A stretch of 36,923 bases of DNA, taken from NCBI RefSeq assembly GCF_000427965.1, contig NZ_ATZA01000048.1, positions 1 through 36,923 on the forward strand, written 5' to 3'. Both the position numbers and the translations under genes were made by a program. Source of the DNA: Olivibacter sitiensis DSM 17696 (GTDB taxonomy: Bacteria; Bacteroidota; Bacteroidia; Sphingobacteriales; Sphingobacteriaceae). This document shows positions 1 through 6,718 of the stretch, piece after piece (positions within the stretch are counted from its first letter, which is position 1; each line of letters opens with the position of its first letter). The notes under the pieces were generated by a model. The model ran no database searches. It had not been told where the DNA came from and saw nothing but the letters and a program-made list of their open reading frames with translations.

Positions 1-1
1 C

Positions 2-262
2 TCGCAGAATCGTGTAAGTCCAGGAGAACGCAATCCGATCGAAGGAAAGTTTGGTCAAGCAAAGACTGGTTACGGAATGAATCTCATTTTAGCTCGTCTA
101 GCAAGAACCAGCGAAGCTTGGATTAGCTGCATCGTATTGGTGCTTAACTTGGTCAAATTGGCCGAGCTAGCACTTTATTGCATTATCAATATAGTAATCA
201 AATATGTGGTAGATCTGCGCAAAGATTACAACCTCATACCCCAATACTCAAAAATCTGCTGA
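2..262 (+). CDS. IS1182/IS5-like transposase, C-terminal fragment (5' end outside the window)
   Basis: An open frame enters from the left edge and reads NRVSPGERNPIEGKFGQAK, then GYGMNLILARLARTSE, ending at TGA 260-262. The R-N-x-[IV]-E-G-K-F-G-Q-x-K block, followed by an A-R-L-x-x-T-S-E-x-W-I helix and a hydrophobic tail, is characteristic of the end of IS1182/IS5-type DDE transposases, including the conserved catalytic-site Glu of the IEGKFGQ motif. The ATG at 77 is internal, because homology clearly starts upstream of it. Only about 86 codons are visible, so intactness cannot be judged. Its stop codon lies inside the left arm of the hairpin at 255-287. Confidence 0.75.
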   Translation, partial: SQNRVSPGERNPIEGKFGQAKTGYGMNLILARLARTSEAWISCIVLVLNLVKLAELALYCIINIVIKYVVDLRKDYNLIPQYSKIC

Positions 263-287
263 AAAAATCATTGAGTTTTTCAGCAGA
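255..287. terminator. Hairpin at the IS end
   Basis: TCTGCTGAAAAA (255-266) and TTTTTCAGCAGA (276-287) form a perfect 12-bp stem with a 9-nt loop. It overlaps the transposase stop codon and the IS terminal repeat. It may stop transcription from either side, or may simply reflect the IS end structure. Confidence 0.5.
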
Positions 288-768
288 CCCTAAGTATGTC
301 GATATCATCTTTTTGGTATTTCCATCTCAAAAATTTCTGTATGTGGGCTAGTGTGGTTTCGTAACGCACGTATGTACCTTCGGCGTATTCTATACCGATC
401 AACTCTTTTACTTTTTGATTGTGGTTCTTGAAAATGGGTACCAGTGTCCGGGCTTTTTCTTTTTTACCGGAGTAGGTTTCCATGAAATTATCAAGCGAAA
501 CAGTTTCACCTTGAAACGATAGTTTGAGGTGGGTTTGATTGATCTGAAGCCTGATGGTATCGAGATAGCTGTTTATTGTTCTGGCTTCTTCGGAATTTCC
601 TCTGACACGCAAGCCTTTTTCATCCCATTTCTTCGGGTCAATGAATTTTTTAGTAGAAAATTCGGATCGCTTTCCATCAATGGTAATGCGTACATAAATG
701 GGATAATGGCCTGTAGCGTTAGCTTTGGACGCTCTGGCGTACATGTGGATGGATAAATTTGCCTTCAT
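280..768 (-). pseudogene. Tyrosine recombinase/integrase, N-terminal part only, disrupted by the IS
   Basis: The 162-residue frame starts MKANLSIHMYARASKANATG and contains the arm-type DNA-binding domain of Bacteroidota integrases (residues ~5-95: beta-rich, with IYVRITIDGKRSEFSTKKF then PKKWDEKG). Next comes the start of the SAM-like core-binding domain (~110-155: Y-x-x-T-L-A-H-I-Q-K-F-L). Full-length relatives are about 400 residues and carry the catalytic R...HxxR...Y domain, which is entirely absent here. Family resemblance ends at DDIDIL, and the last codons (RVC-stop) come from the IS end. It sits about 260 bp from the tmRNA 3' end on the same strand, as expected for an element integrated at ssrA. 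Recombination activity is not expected. Confidence 0.85.
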
Positions 769-809
769 TGTGGTGGTGTTTTATGTTATTCAAATTATTT
801 CCTTTAGCT

Positions 810-837
810 TTCAAAATCAAGATGTTCAGATTTTGAA
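810..837. repeat. 9-bp inverted repeat upstream of the integrase remnant
   Basis: TTCAAAATC (810-818) and GATTTTGAA (829-837) can pair across a 10-nt spacer, 42 bp upstream of the integrase start. It may be an operator or a recombinase/excisionase arm site, but the sequence shows only the symmetry. Confidence 0.35.
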
Positions 838-877
838 CTGTTCACATAACTAATTGATAGCTATGTTTTTGAGACGT

Positions 878-926
878 TTAGCGAGACCCTAATTCTGAAA
901 ATTTAGGGTCTCGCTAGGGTCTCGCT
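878..926. repeat. 14-bp inverted repeat with a third tandem copy
   Basis: TAGCGAGACCCTAA (879-892) is followed after 10 nt by its exact complement TTAGGGTCTCGCTA (903-916). AGGGTCTCGCT is then repeated directly at 916-926. The repeat core TTAGGGTCT also occurs at the IS boundary near 286-294. It lies between the integrase remnant and the tmRNA terminator, so an attachment-site arm or a residual IS end are possible readings. Neither is proven. Confidence 0.55.
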
Positions 927-967
927 GCAATTGGGAAATATGGAATAATCGGAAGGCTTTTAAACGA

Positions 968-1003
968 CAAAACCCTATAAATAGTGCTATTTATAGGGTT
1001 TTG
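968..1003. terminator. Terminator downstream of tmRNA
   Basis: A perfect 17-bp stem, CAAAACCCTATAAATAG (968-984) with its complement at 987-1003 and a TG loop, begins 22 bp past the tmRNA 3' end. On the minus strand it is followed by an AT-rich run, and it would end ssrA transcription. It also shields ssrA from the mobile region. Confidence 0.75.
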
Positions 1004-1025
1004 ATACGTTTTGTTTACTAATTTG

Positions 1026-1392
1026 TGGAGCCGGAGAGATTCGAACTCTCGTCCAGAGATAGTACTGTATACGCTTTCTACATGCTTAGCTTAGCGTTTC
1101 ATTGTCGGGAAGTAGAAGGCCGCAAGCTTGCCTATACTGGCTTCCTTAGGTGCTTGTTTTCGCTCCTTGTTCGCACCATGCAAGGAACTAGATCTGTGAG
1201 TCGATGCCCCGTATGTTCAGGCTACAGAACAAAACCCGAACGGGACAAAAGCTATGCTAATTCTAAATTAGGCAGCTAAGGCGTAGTTATTTTCGCCATT
1301 TATAAAGTTGAAAGTTCAGATTAAAGTGCTAGACTTACAATGCACTGCATGCTTACATAACCGTCTCCATCCTGTCAATTCCGGTCGACCCC
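1026..1392 (-). ncRNA. ssrA: tmRNA (transfer-messenger RNA)
   Basis: Read on the minus strand, the RNA starts GGGGTCGACCGGAATTGACA and ends in a T-arm (GGACGAGAGTTCGAATCTCT) followed by CGGCTCC and discriminator A. The first seven bases pair with the last seven before the discriminator (one G-U and one U-G pair), forming the tRNA-like acceptor stem. CCA is not encoded (the genome has CAA), so it must be added after transcription. The tag frame GENNYALAA-stop lies at 1297-1268. With SmpB the RNA rescues stalled ribosomes and tags nascent peptides for proteolysis. The 367-nt length is normal for a one-piece tmRNA. The gene is followed by a strong hairpin and by an integrase remnant, and its 3' half is a known integration target. 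Confidence 0.97.
1268..1297 (-). other. tmRNA-encoded proteolysis tag GENNYALAA
   Basis: On the minus strand GGC GAA AAT AAC TAC GCC TTA GCT GCC TAA encodes GENNYALAA-stop. The terminal ALAA is the signal recognised by ClpXP-type proteases. This tag sequence is of the kind found in Bacteroidota and supports the taxonomic placement. Confidence 0.95.
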
Positions 1393-1408
1393 ATGTAAAT
1401 ACAGTTTG

Positions 1409-1416
1409 CAAATATA
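1409..1416 (-). promoter_or_regulatory. Bacteroidota -7 box of ssrA
   Basis: TATATTTG on the minus strand matches the TAnnTTTG consensus of the Bacteroidota housekeeping sigma factor. It sits 17 bp upstream of the mature tmRNA 5' end, placing the start of transcription a few bases before it. A clear -33 TTTG is not seen. Confidence 0.6.
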
Positions 1417-1505
1417 CGCATTTATTAAGTGAAAAATAAATCGTATTTATGGGATTGAAAAATTTGCTATCTTTAGATAAAAAGATATTTTTCTAAATCT
1501 CGGAA

Positions 1506-1748
1506 ATGAATAAGGAACACGTTTACAATTTAACAGTCAAATGGACCGGAAATACGGGACAGGGAACAAGGGATTACAGTTCATACGAAAGAAGCCATTC
1601 GATTTTAATAGATGGAAAACAGGAAATTCAGGCCTCATCCGACCCTGCCTTCCGGGGCGATAGTGCCAGGTACAATCCCGAAGAACTGTTGCTAGCATCG
1701 CTTTCAAGTTGCCATATATTATGGTTTTTGCACCTGTGCTTAATTTAA
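1506..1748 (+). pseudogene. OsmC-family peroxiredoxin-like protein, C-terminally truncated
   Basis: The 80-residue frame matches the N-terminal half of OsmC-like proteins: V-x-W-x-G-N-T-G-x-G-T-x-x-Y near residues 11-26, then ASSDPAFRGD, and RYNPEELLLASLSSCHILWF with the first redox Cys (the LSSCH motif). OsmC proteins use two cysteines to reduce organic hydroperoxides, and family members run to about 140 residues. Here the frame stops shortly after LHLC, so the second half with the second Cys is missing. I could not find the lost portion in any frame of 1749-1908. The remnant lies directly upstream of ssrA in divergent orientation and is followed by an inverted repeat, suggesting deletion or rearrangement. 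It is probably non-functional. Confidence 0.8.
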
Positions 1749-1758
1749 ACTTTATAAT

Positions 1759-1806
1759 TATATATGCACAGCCAAGTACAGACAACATATTGCCTGTGCA
1801 TATATA
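1759..1806. repeat. 13-bp inverted repeat after the truncated OsmC gene
   Basis: TATATATGCACAG (1759-1771) and CTGTGCATATATA (1794-1806) are exact complements separated by 22 nt. There is no T-tract typical of a terminator. It lies where the missing OsmC half should be, so it may be a scar of a small mobile element. Confidence 0.5.
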
Positions 1807-1908
1807 CATAAATAAACATGTTGTGAACGTGGTGGCTATTTCACGACAAATAGGTGAATCGAAAGATTTATCTACCTTGCTGCATTAAATATTATTCTAG
1901 ATATAAAA

Positions 1909-2328
1909 ATGAGGAGAACCCTATGGACTGCGGGACTGATTGTCCTGCGCAACAACAAGCTCTTGCTTGCGTATAGCAAAAATAAGCAAGCATGGTACTT
2001 GCCCGGAGGAAAAGTGGATCCAGGAGAAACAGCCGAGGAAGCCATCGTGCGAGAAATAAAGGAAGAGCTCAACCTGGAACTGAAGCTGCCCGATTTACAA
2101 TACTATTATCATATTACAGCGCCGGCTTTTGGCGAGCGCGATTTGTTGATGGAACAAGATTGCTTTCTTTATGAGTTGCATGAAGACCCAAAGCCTTCGG
2201 CAGAAATAGAAGATGTTCGCTTTTTCTCCTTAAAAGAATATAGGCTGCAACTCGCGCAAGTGCCGGGCGTCTTGCTTGCGTTTGAAAGGCTGGCACAAGA
2301 CGAGCTGCTCATTGCGAATGAACTGTAA
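1909..2328 (+). CDS. Nudix hydrolase
   Basis: This 139-residue protein carries a Nudix box at residues 34-56, reading GKVDPGETAEEAIVREIKEE. It contains the G-x5-E-x7-R-E-U-x-E-E core whose glutamates bind Mg2+ for hydrolysis of nucleoside diphosphate-linked substrates. The usual Gly near the end of the box is Asn55, a tolerated variation. The N-terminal strand TAGLIVLRNNKLLLAYS and the WYLPGGK motif are typical of small MutT/NUDT-like family members. The substrate cannot be read from sequence, and oxidised nucleotides or NDP-sugars are equally possible. The start at 1909 is the first ATG in frame and gives a standard N-terminus. The gene stands alone, with a convergent neighbour 36 bp downstream. 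Confidence 0.92.
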   Translation: MRRTLWTAGLIVLRNNKLLLAYSKNKQAWYLPGGKVDPGETAEEAIVREIKEELNLELKLPDLQYYYHITAPAFGERDLLMEQDCFLYELHEDPKPSAEIEDVRFFSLKEYRLQLAQVPGVLLAFERLAQDELLIANEL

Positions 2329-2364
2329 GCATGGAAAAGGCCAAGGAATTTGGCCGATATCGAC

Positions 2365-2970
2365 TTATGGCGCATTCTCTTCGAATTGCCTATCCAGCTT
2401 TTCCAAATGATCTATCAATTCTTGCAACTGTGCGTTCTCTTTAGTGACGTAATCCTTGATCAGCACCCTGTGGCAATAAATGACCCACATGGCGGTTGCA
2501 AGAGCCAGCATGAGAAACAGCCATAAAGGTAGTACGAAGTAAAGCTCTACAAAATAGAGCGCAAAGGCTAGGCAAATGCAACTTTCATATATATAGTAAT
2601 TGCGGGTATTGAGCCTGTTGCGCATGCTTTTATAGCTTTTTAAAAACTGAATATAGGCTTTGGGTTCAGCTATGAGGTTCTCATGCTTTTGGAAGCTCCT
2701 GTTGGAATCCATTTGCACGATGAAATAGTAGGTGAGGCAAATGGCGATGATAAGCAGCGCGAAATGACTGGTCCATGTCTGGAAAGGAATCAATAACCAA
2801 ATAGCAATAGCTGCTACCAGCACTCCCGCAATGGTAAAGACCTGGAATGTCAATCTTCGGCGCATATCGCTTTGTTTTGCCTTGATTGTCGACACAATTT
2901 CCTCTGCACTAAGTGCTGGGTGAATGCGCTGCTCGTGCCACAATATCTTCAGTGCTTCAAAATCTTTCAT
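2365..2970 (-). CDS. Membrane protein, probable anti-sigma partner of the upstream ECF sigma factor
   Basis: The 201-residue protein starts with a short charged cytoplasmic segment (residues 1-40, MKDFEALKILWHEQ). It then shows four predicted membrane helices in two hairpins (~42-62, 68-86, 127-145, 149-166), followed by a charged C-terminal helix rich in Glu/Lys/Leu (~170-200). Its start overlaps the end of the ECF sigma gene by 14 bp, implying translational coupling. In Bacteroidota, sigma factors are often followed by a membrane protein of this size that acts as, or takes the place of, an anti-sigma factor. No zinc-binding HxxxCxxC anti-sigma motif is present. The role is inferred from position and topology. 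Confidence 0.7.
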   Translation of the reverse strand: MKDFEALKILWHEQRIHPALSAEEIVSTIKAKQSDMRRRLTFQVFTIAGVLVAAIAIWLLIPFQTWTSHFALLIIAICLTYYFIVQMDSNRSFQKHENLIAEPKAYIQFLKSYKSMRNRLNTRNYYIYESCICLAFALYFVELYFVLPLWLFLMLALATAMWVIYCHRVLIKDYVTKENAQLQELIDHLEKLDRQFEENAP

Positions 2971-3454
2971 GGCTATTATATATTTCTGTGAGCTTGCTCT
3001 TGATGCGGTGGATTTTTACCCGGAGATTGCCTTCCGATATGCCGGATATCTCCGCAATTTCGGCATAGGGGACTTCGTCCAGCACCATCGTGATGATGAT
3101 GCGTTCGTGTTCCTCCAACTGGGCTATGCACTTGTACAGTTGGGCTATTTGTTCTTGTTTATCGGATTTCTCTTCGGCCAGTGTTTCCAATGTATGGTCA
3201 TTGATCTCGTCCGTTGCTTTTCTTTTCTCTACTCTTAGGTAGGATAGGCAGGTGTTGACGGCTATGCGGTAAATCCACGTGGATAACTGGGATTGTTTCC
3301 GGAATTTATCCATGTTTTGCCAAACCTTGATGAATGTCTCCTGCATTAGGTCATTGGCGGTGTCGGTATCGCCCGTATAGCCATAACATAGGTGGAACAC
3401 CTTGCTTTTGTTCTGGTTAAATACATCCAAAAATACCGAATCTTTTTCCGTCAT
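2957..3454 (-). CDS. RNA polymerase ECF-type sigma factor
   Basis: The 165-residue protein has the two domains of extracytoplasmic-function sigma factors. Region 2 lies at ~10-75, with ANDLMQETFIKVWQNMDKF and LSTWIYRIAVNTCLSYLR for -10 recognition and core binding. Region 4 lies at ~105-160, with LEEHERIIITMVLDEVPYAE and a helix-turn-helix AEISGISEGNLRVKIHRIK for -35 binding. It redirects RNA polymerase to a stress or envelope regulon that the window does not identify. The downstream membrane gene overlaps it by 14 bp. Its upstream region carries a 17-bp near-perfect palindrome (3500-3516), and the symporter gene diverges beyond it. Confidence 0.95.
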   Translation of the reverse strand: MTEKDSVFLDVFNQNKSKVFHLCYGYTGDTDTANDLMQETFIKVWQNMDKFRKQSQLSTWIYRIAVNTCLSYLRVEKRKATDEINDHTLETLAEEKSDKQEQIAQLYKCIAQLEEHERIIITMVLDEVPYAEIAEISGISEGNLRVKIHRIKSKLTEIYNSHERF

Positions 3455-3499
3455 TGAATCCGTGCACGCTTGCTTTGGGAATATGATGCAAAGAAAGGA

Positions 3500-3516
3500 T
3501 ATTTTGTTACAAAATA
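3500..3516. promoter_or_regulatory. Palindrome between the ECF sigma and symporter genes
   Basis: TATTTTGT-T-ACAAAATA has 8-bp complementary arms around one base and lies 45 bp upstream of the sigma-factor start. Its position suggests an operator for the sigma/anti-sigma operon, but the binding factor is unknown. Confidence 0.4.
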
Positions 3517-3537
3517 ATTCAAAAAGAGGCTAAATTC

Positions 3538-3567
3538 TTGCACACTTCCCTTATTTGACTATTTTTG
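3538..3567 (+). promoter_or_regulatory. Promoter of the symporter gene
   Basis: TTG (3538-3540) and TATTTTTG (3560-3567) with a 19-bp spacer fit the Bacteroidota -33/-7 pattern. The start codon lies 75 bp downstream of the -7 box. Confidence 0.6.
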
Positions 3568-3642
3568 TGGGCAACAAATACTCCATTGAGTGTGATCTGG
3601 CCTGTGTGAGTGATCCAGCTAACGTGACACGCTGTAATTTAT

Positions 3643-5061
3643 ATGCGAATGAAATCAAAAATAACCTCACTATTTACATTAGTGACCATTACCTTTGTTG
3701 CAATTCTGTATGCTATTGACTTCTACACCGAAAATGTGTCGGTCCAATTGCTGTTCGTCTCACGTTGGCTAGCTGTATTGGGGCTCATTTTTTATGGTTT
3801 CAAGAAGAAAACACTTACCTCTTGGATATTGATTGCCTTGGTGATCGGTGCATGCGTAGGACATGATTGGCCCGAGGTGGGGATAGAACTGCAAGTGGCC
3901 AGTAAGGTTTTTCTCAAGTTGATAAAAACTATCGTATCACCCTTGATTTTTGCTACTCTGGTTTATGGTATTGCAGGTCACTCGGACATTAAGCAAGTGG
4001 GAAGAATGGGGTGGAAGTCTCTGCTTTATTTTGAGGTAGTCACTACCATTGCCTTGTTTATCGGTCTTGCGGCAATCAATATCAGCAAGGCTGGCGAAGG
4101 CATTATACCGCCTGCCAATCAGCATGAGGAACTGCAAGCGGCAAAGCCGCAAACTTGGCAGGACATTATCTTGCACATATTTCCGGAAAACATCGCCAAA
4201 TCCGTAGCCGATGGAGAGGTGCTTCAAGTAGTTATATTCAGTGTTATATTTGGTCTAGGCCTCATCATGGTGCCAGAAACCAAGAGAAAGCCCATGGTGG
4301 ACTTCACCGAGAGTCTTTCGGAAACCATGTTTAAATTCACCAATATAGTGATGTACATGGCGCCGCTAGGAGTGGGGGCAGCCATGGCCTATACAGTGGG
4401 CCATATGGGTTTGGGTGTGCTGGTCAACCTATTTCAGCTGTTGGCTACGCTTTATGTCGCCCTGTTCGGATTTTTGCTCTTGGTCTTGTTGCCTATCGCA
4501 TTGTTTATTGGCTTGCCCATCAAGAAATTCATTATAGCGGTCAGCGAGCCAGTTTCGATAGCGTTTGCCACAACCAGTTCCGAAGCAGCCTTGCCCCGAG
4601 CAATGGAAGCCATGGAGCGGGTGGGAGTGCCGCGTAAAATAGTGGCTTTTGTAATGCCCACGGGATACAGTTTTAATCTCGATGGCACAACGCTCTACCT
4701 CTCCCTGGCCAGTATATTTGTGGCACAAGCGGCAGGCATTCATTTGTCTTTTGGTCAGCAGCTCATCATGGTGTTTACACTTATGATTACCAGCAAGGGG
4801 GTGGCAGGCATACCGCGGGCCTCGCTTGTGATACTCATGGGGACTGCGGCTTCTTTCAACTTACCCGTATGGCCCATATTCATCATACTGGGTATTGATG
4901 AGCTGATGGACATGGCGCGCACTTCCGTCAATGTGATCGGCAATTGCCTAGCAGCGGCCGTTATTGCCAAGTGGGAAAATGAGTTTGACCCCGAAGGTGC
5001 CGAAGCGCGCCTCGCGGCGGAAAAGATAGCCGAGGACTATGATAAGTCACTTAACAGATAG
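3643..5061 (+). CDS. Dicarboxylate/amino acid:cation symporter, glutamate/aspartate type
   Basis: This 472-residue inner-membrane transporter of the DAACS (SLC1-like) family carries the hallmark HP1 motif TTSSEAALPRAM (310-321), the helix 7 NLDGTT motif (345-350), and the helix 8 signature DELMDMARTSVNVIGN (419-434). Compared with the archaeal transporter GltPh, the residues contacting the substrate amino group (Asp423) and side-chain carboxylate (Arg426) are kept. This points to acidic amino acids rather than simple C4-dicarboxylates, whose DctA carriers read SEARALTN here. The last position is Asn434 where GltPh has a sodium-binding Asp, as in bacterial GltP/GltT, so coupling may involve protons. 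The length is slightly above the family norm because of an extra N-terminal membrane pair. The gene stands alone behind a clear promoter. Confidence 0.92.
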   Translation: MRMKSKITSLFTLVTITFVAILYAIDFYTENVSVQLLFVSRWLAVLGLIFYGFKKKTLTSWILIALVIGACVGHDWPEVGIELQVASKVFLKLIKTIVSPLIFATLVYGIAGHSDIKQVGRMGWKSLLYFEVVTTIALFIGLAAINISKAGEGIIPPANQHEELQAAKPQTWQDIILHIFPENIAKSVADGEVLQVVIFSVIFGLGLIMVPETKRKPMVDFTESLSETMFKFTNIVMYMAPLGVGAAMAYTVGHMGLGVLVNLFQLLATLYVALFGFLLLVLLPIALFIGLPIKKFIIAVSEPVSIAFATTSSEAALPRAMEAMERVGVPRKIVAFVMPTGYSFNLDGTTLYLSLASIFVAQAAGIHLSFGQQLIMVFTLMITSKGVAGIPRASLVILMGTAASFNLPVWPIFIILGIDELMDMARTSVNVIGNCLAAAVIAKWENEFDPEGAEARLAAEKIAEDYDKSLNR

Positions 5062-5144
5062 AGGATGTGGCATGCTTCTCTGGCGCCTTTTGTGGCAGGG
5101 GAGGCACGGTGTATAAAAGCTGGTGCTTTACTTCGTGAAAATGC

Positions 5145-5152
5145 TATCTTTG
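5145..5152 (+). promoter_or_regulatory. -7 box upstream of the gene at 5170
   Basis: TATCTTTG followed by CA is a strong TAnnTTTG match ending 17 bp before the ATG at 5170. It supports that start over the upstream in-frame ATG at 5065. The -33 element is weak. Confidence 0.55.
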
Positions 5153-5169
5153 CATTTTTATTTTTGATC

Positions 5170-5682
5170 ATGTCCGAACGTACTAAGAAAATTTTTCTCG
5201 CTCTTTGCATCGTAGTACCCTTTTTGTTGTATTGCGTCTATTATTATAGTAATATGGTGTCCAATGCCCCCTTTCGTTTTGCGGATTTCCAATCCGTTGA
5301 ATTCAACTATGGGCACGCTGAGGATTTGGAAAATAAATTTAACTCCCTTACGCAGGACTATCAGTACTTGAACAGAAGGGACTCTTTGGTTCATGACAAG
5401 TTGAGGCTTCGCAAGGACGACCTGTTGTATATCCATCGCAAGGCGATGGAATTTGGTTTCTGGAATTTCCCTGAAGATTTGACCTATGTGGCCGAAGGAG
5501 TGGATAAGTCAAAGTCAGTCCGGTTTTCCCTAAAGCTCAATTATAAAGAAAAGAGCAAGCAGGTGCTCTTCGATTCTCAATTTGGTGGCGACCCTAGACT
5601 GAAGGAAGCCGCATTGTCCATGATGAAAGAGATGGAGCGGGTACTCAGCGATGCCGAGGATAGGATGGGGAAAAATAATTGA
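5170..5682 (+). CDS. Small membrane-anchored protein of unknown function
   Basis: The 170-residue protein starts MSERTKKIFLALCIVV and has one N-terminal membrane segment (~8-26). The rest is a soluble, probably periplasmic domain. The domain contains a charged, possibly coiled segment (LTQDYQYLNRRDSLVHDKLR, ~60-82) and a beta-rich part near VRFSLKLNYKEKSKQVLFDS. I do not recognise the family. The frame is open back to 5065, but the promoter-like box at 5145-5152 and the sensible N-terminus favour 5170. It precedes rplU by 72 bp, yet rplU has its own promoter, so they are probably separate units. A lipoprotein signal is absent. Confidence 0.75.
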   Translation: MSERTKKIFLALCIVVPFLLYCVYYYSNMVSNAPFRFADFQSVEFNYGHAEDLENKFNSLTQDYQYLNRRDSLVHDKLRLRKDDLLYIHRKAMEFGFWNFPEDLTYVAEGVDKSKSVRFSLKLNYKEKSKQVLFDSQFGGDPRLKEAALSMMKEMERVLSDAEDRMGKNN

Positions 5683-5690
5683 TACAGCTC

Positions 5691-5722
5691 TTTGCTATTT
5701 AGAGAATAAAGTTTTAACTTTG
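5691..5722 (+). promoter_or_regulatory. Promoter of rplU-rpmA
   Basis: TTTG (5691-5694) and TAACTTTG (5715-5722) are separated by 20 bp, a near-ideal Bacteroidota promoter. It lies 33 bp upstream of the L21 start codon. Confidence 0.75.
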
Positions 5723-5754
5723 CGCTTCAAATTTTAAAACAAATTAATTAATTT

Positions 5755-6066
5755 ATGTACGCAATAGTAGATATAGCTGGGCAACAATTCAAAGTTGCGA
5801 AAGACCAAAGTCTTTTTGTGCATCGCTTGCAAGGAGATGAAGGCGCTAGTATTGAATTTGACAAGGTATTGTTGGCAGAAAATGGTGGTAAATTTACCAT
5901 TGGTGCGCCGCTTTTGGATGGTGCTAAGGTATCAGCTAAGATTTTGTCTCATTTGAAAGGTGATAAAGTGATCGTCTTCAAGAAGAAACGTCGTAAAGGC
6001 TATAAAAAGAAAAACGGCCACCGTCAGTTGTTCACCAAAATCCAAATCACGGATATCACATTATAA
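5755..6066 (+). CDS. rplU: 50S ribosomal protein L21
   Basis: The 103-residue protein has the bL21 sequence pattern: [18 protein letters not shown] at the N-terminus, a central [24 protein letters not shown], and the basic [20 protein letters not shown] tail that binds 23S rRNA. The length equals the family norm. It is the first gene of the conserved rplU-rpmA pair and has a consensus promoter just upstream. Confidence 0.98.
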   Translation: MYAIVDIAGQQFKVAKDQSLFVHRLQGDEGASIEFDKVLLAENGGKFTIGAPLLDGAKVSAKILSHLKGDKVIVFKKKRRKGYKKKNGHRQLFTKIQITDITL

Positions 6067-6133
6067 TTTGATGGTTTAACTGAGTTGGACATATTTCTGC
6101 AGAGAAAGGTTCAATTTTAAAAAGTATATAGAA

Positions 6134-6403
6134 ATGGCTCATAAAAAAGGTGCAGGTAGTTCTAAGAACGGACGTGAATCACATAGTAAAAGATTAGGTG
6201 TTAAAATATTCGGCGGTCAGAAAGCTATAGCTGGAAATATTATCGTACGTCAACGCGGTACTAAACACCACCCGGATAAGAATGTAGGCTTAGGTAGAGA
6301 TCATACCTTGTTTGCATTGGTAGAGGGTACAGTAGTCTTTAGAAAAAAGGCAGATAATAAGTCTTATGTTTCGGTAATCCCGACCGAGACTGCGCAGGCA
6401 TAA
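6134..6403 (+). CDS. rpmA: 50S ribosomal protein L27
   Basis: The 89-residue protein begins [20 protein letters not shown], the flexible N-terminus of bL27 that reaches toward the peptidyl-transferase centre. It continues with [32 protein letters not shown] and [12 protein letters not shown]. There is no N-terminal extension of the kind cleaved in Firmicutes L27. It lies 67 bp after rplU and is followed by a strong terminator, so the two form a closed operon. Confidence 0.98.
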   Translation: MAHKKGAGSSKNGRESHSKRLGVKIFGGQKAIAGNIIVRQRGTKHHPDKNVGLGRDHTLFALVEGTVVFRKKADNKSYVSVIPTETAQA

Positions 6404-6425
6404 CAAAAAACTAATCTGATAGATG

Positions 6426-6453
6426 AAAGATCGAAGCAATTGCTTCGATCTTT
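6426..6453 (+). terminator. Rho-independent terminator of rplU-rpmA
   Basis: AAAGATCGAAGC and its complement form a 12-bp stem with an AATT loop, followed by a run of T (to 6457). Confidence 0.92.
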
Positions 6454-6638
6454 TTTTGTTTGGTAGGTAATGATGGCAGCTATCCCAAGAATTTGCAATC
6501 GTGAAGCGTTTTTTTGTTATCTGTCTTGTTATTAGGTGTTTATCTTATTTTTAGTCTTGCTAACCTTTTTTACGCCTATGTTTACTTTCAATAGATTGTC
6601 ATAATGCTTGTAAAAATCGCTAGAAATTTACTAAACTA

Positions 6639-6670
6639 TTGAAATAATAAAATTAATATTTGTTACTTTG
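6639..6670 (+). promoter_or_regulatory. Possible promoter of asnB
   Basis: TTG (6639-6641) and TTACTTTG (6663-6670, one mismatch to TAnnTTTG) are 21 bp apart. They lie 48 bp upstream of the asnB start in an AT-rich leader. Confidence 0.4.
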
Positions 6671-6718
6671 TATCAAATATTAAACTAAGCTAATATAAGC
6701 AATATTAAATAATCATTT

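Larger units (their letters stand above)
1..290 (+). mobile_element. Right end of an IS1182/IS5-like insertion sequence
   Basis: The window opens inside an insertion sequence. It contains the C-terminal part of a DDE transposase followed by a short inverted-repeat end. The probable outer boundary is near 288-290, where the complementary strand reads GGGTCTGCTGAAAA inward. Immediately beyond it the integrase reading frame regains family resemblance (DDIDIL). The left end and target duplication lie outside the window, so the exact family and boundary are inferred. Confidence 0.65.

Noticed and set aside
1025-1279. Open frame on the plus strand (84 codons)
   Set aside because: It lies entirely within the tmRNA gene read from the opposite strand, and its codons reflect the RNA structure.
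5065-5169. Longer start for the small membrane protein
   Set aside because: The additional 35 residues precede the TATCTTTG promoter box at 5145-5152 and do not extend the membrane anchor sensibly.
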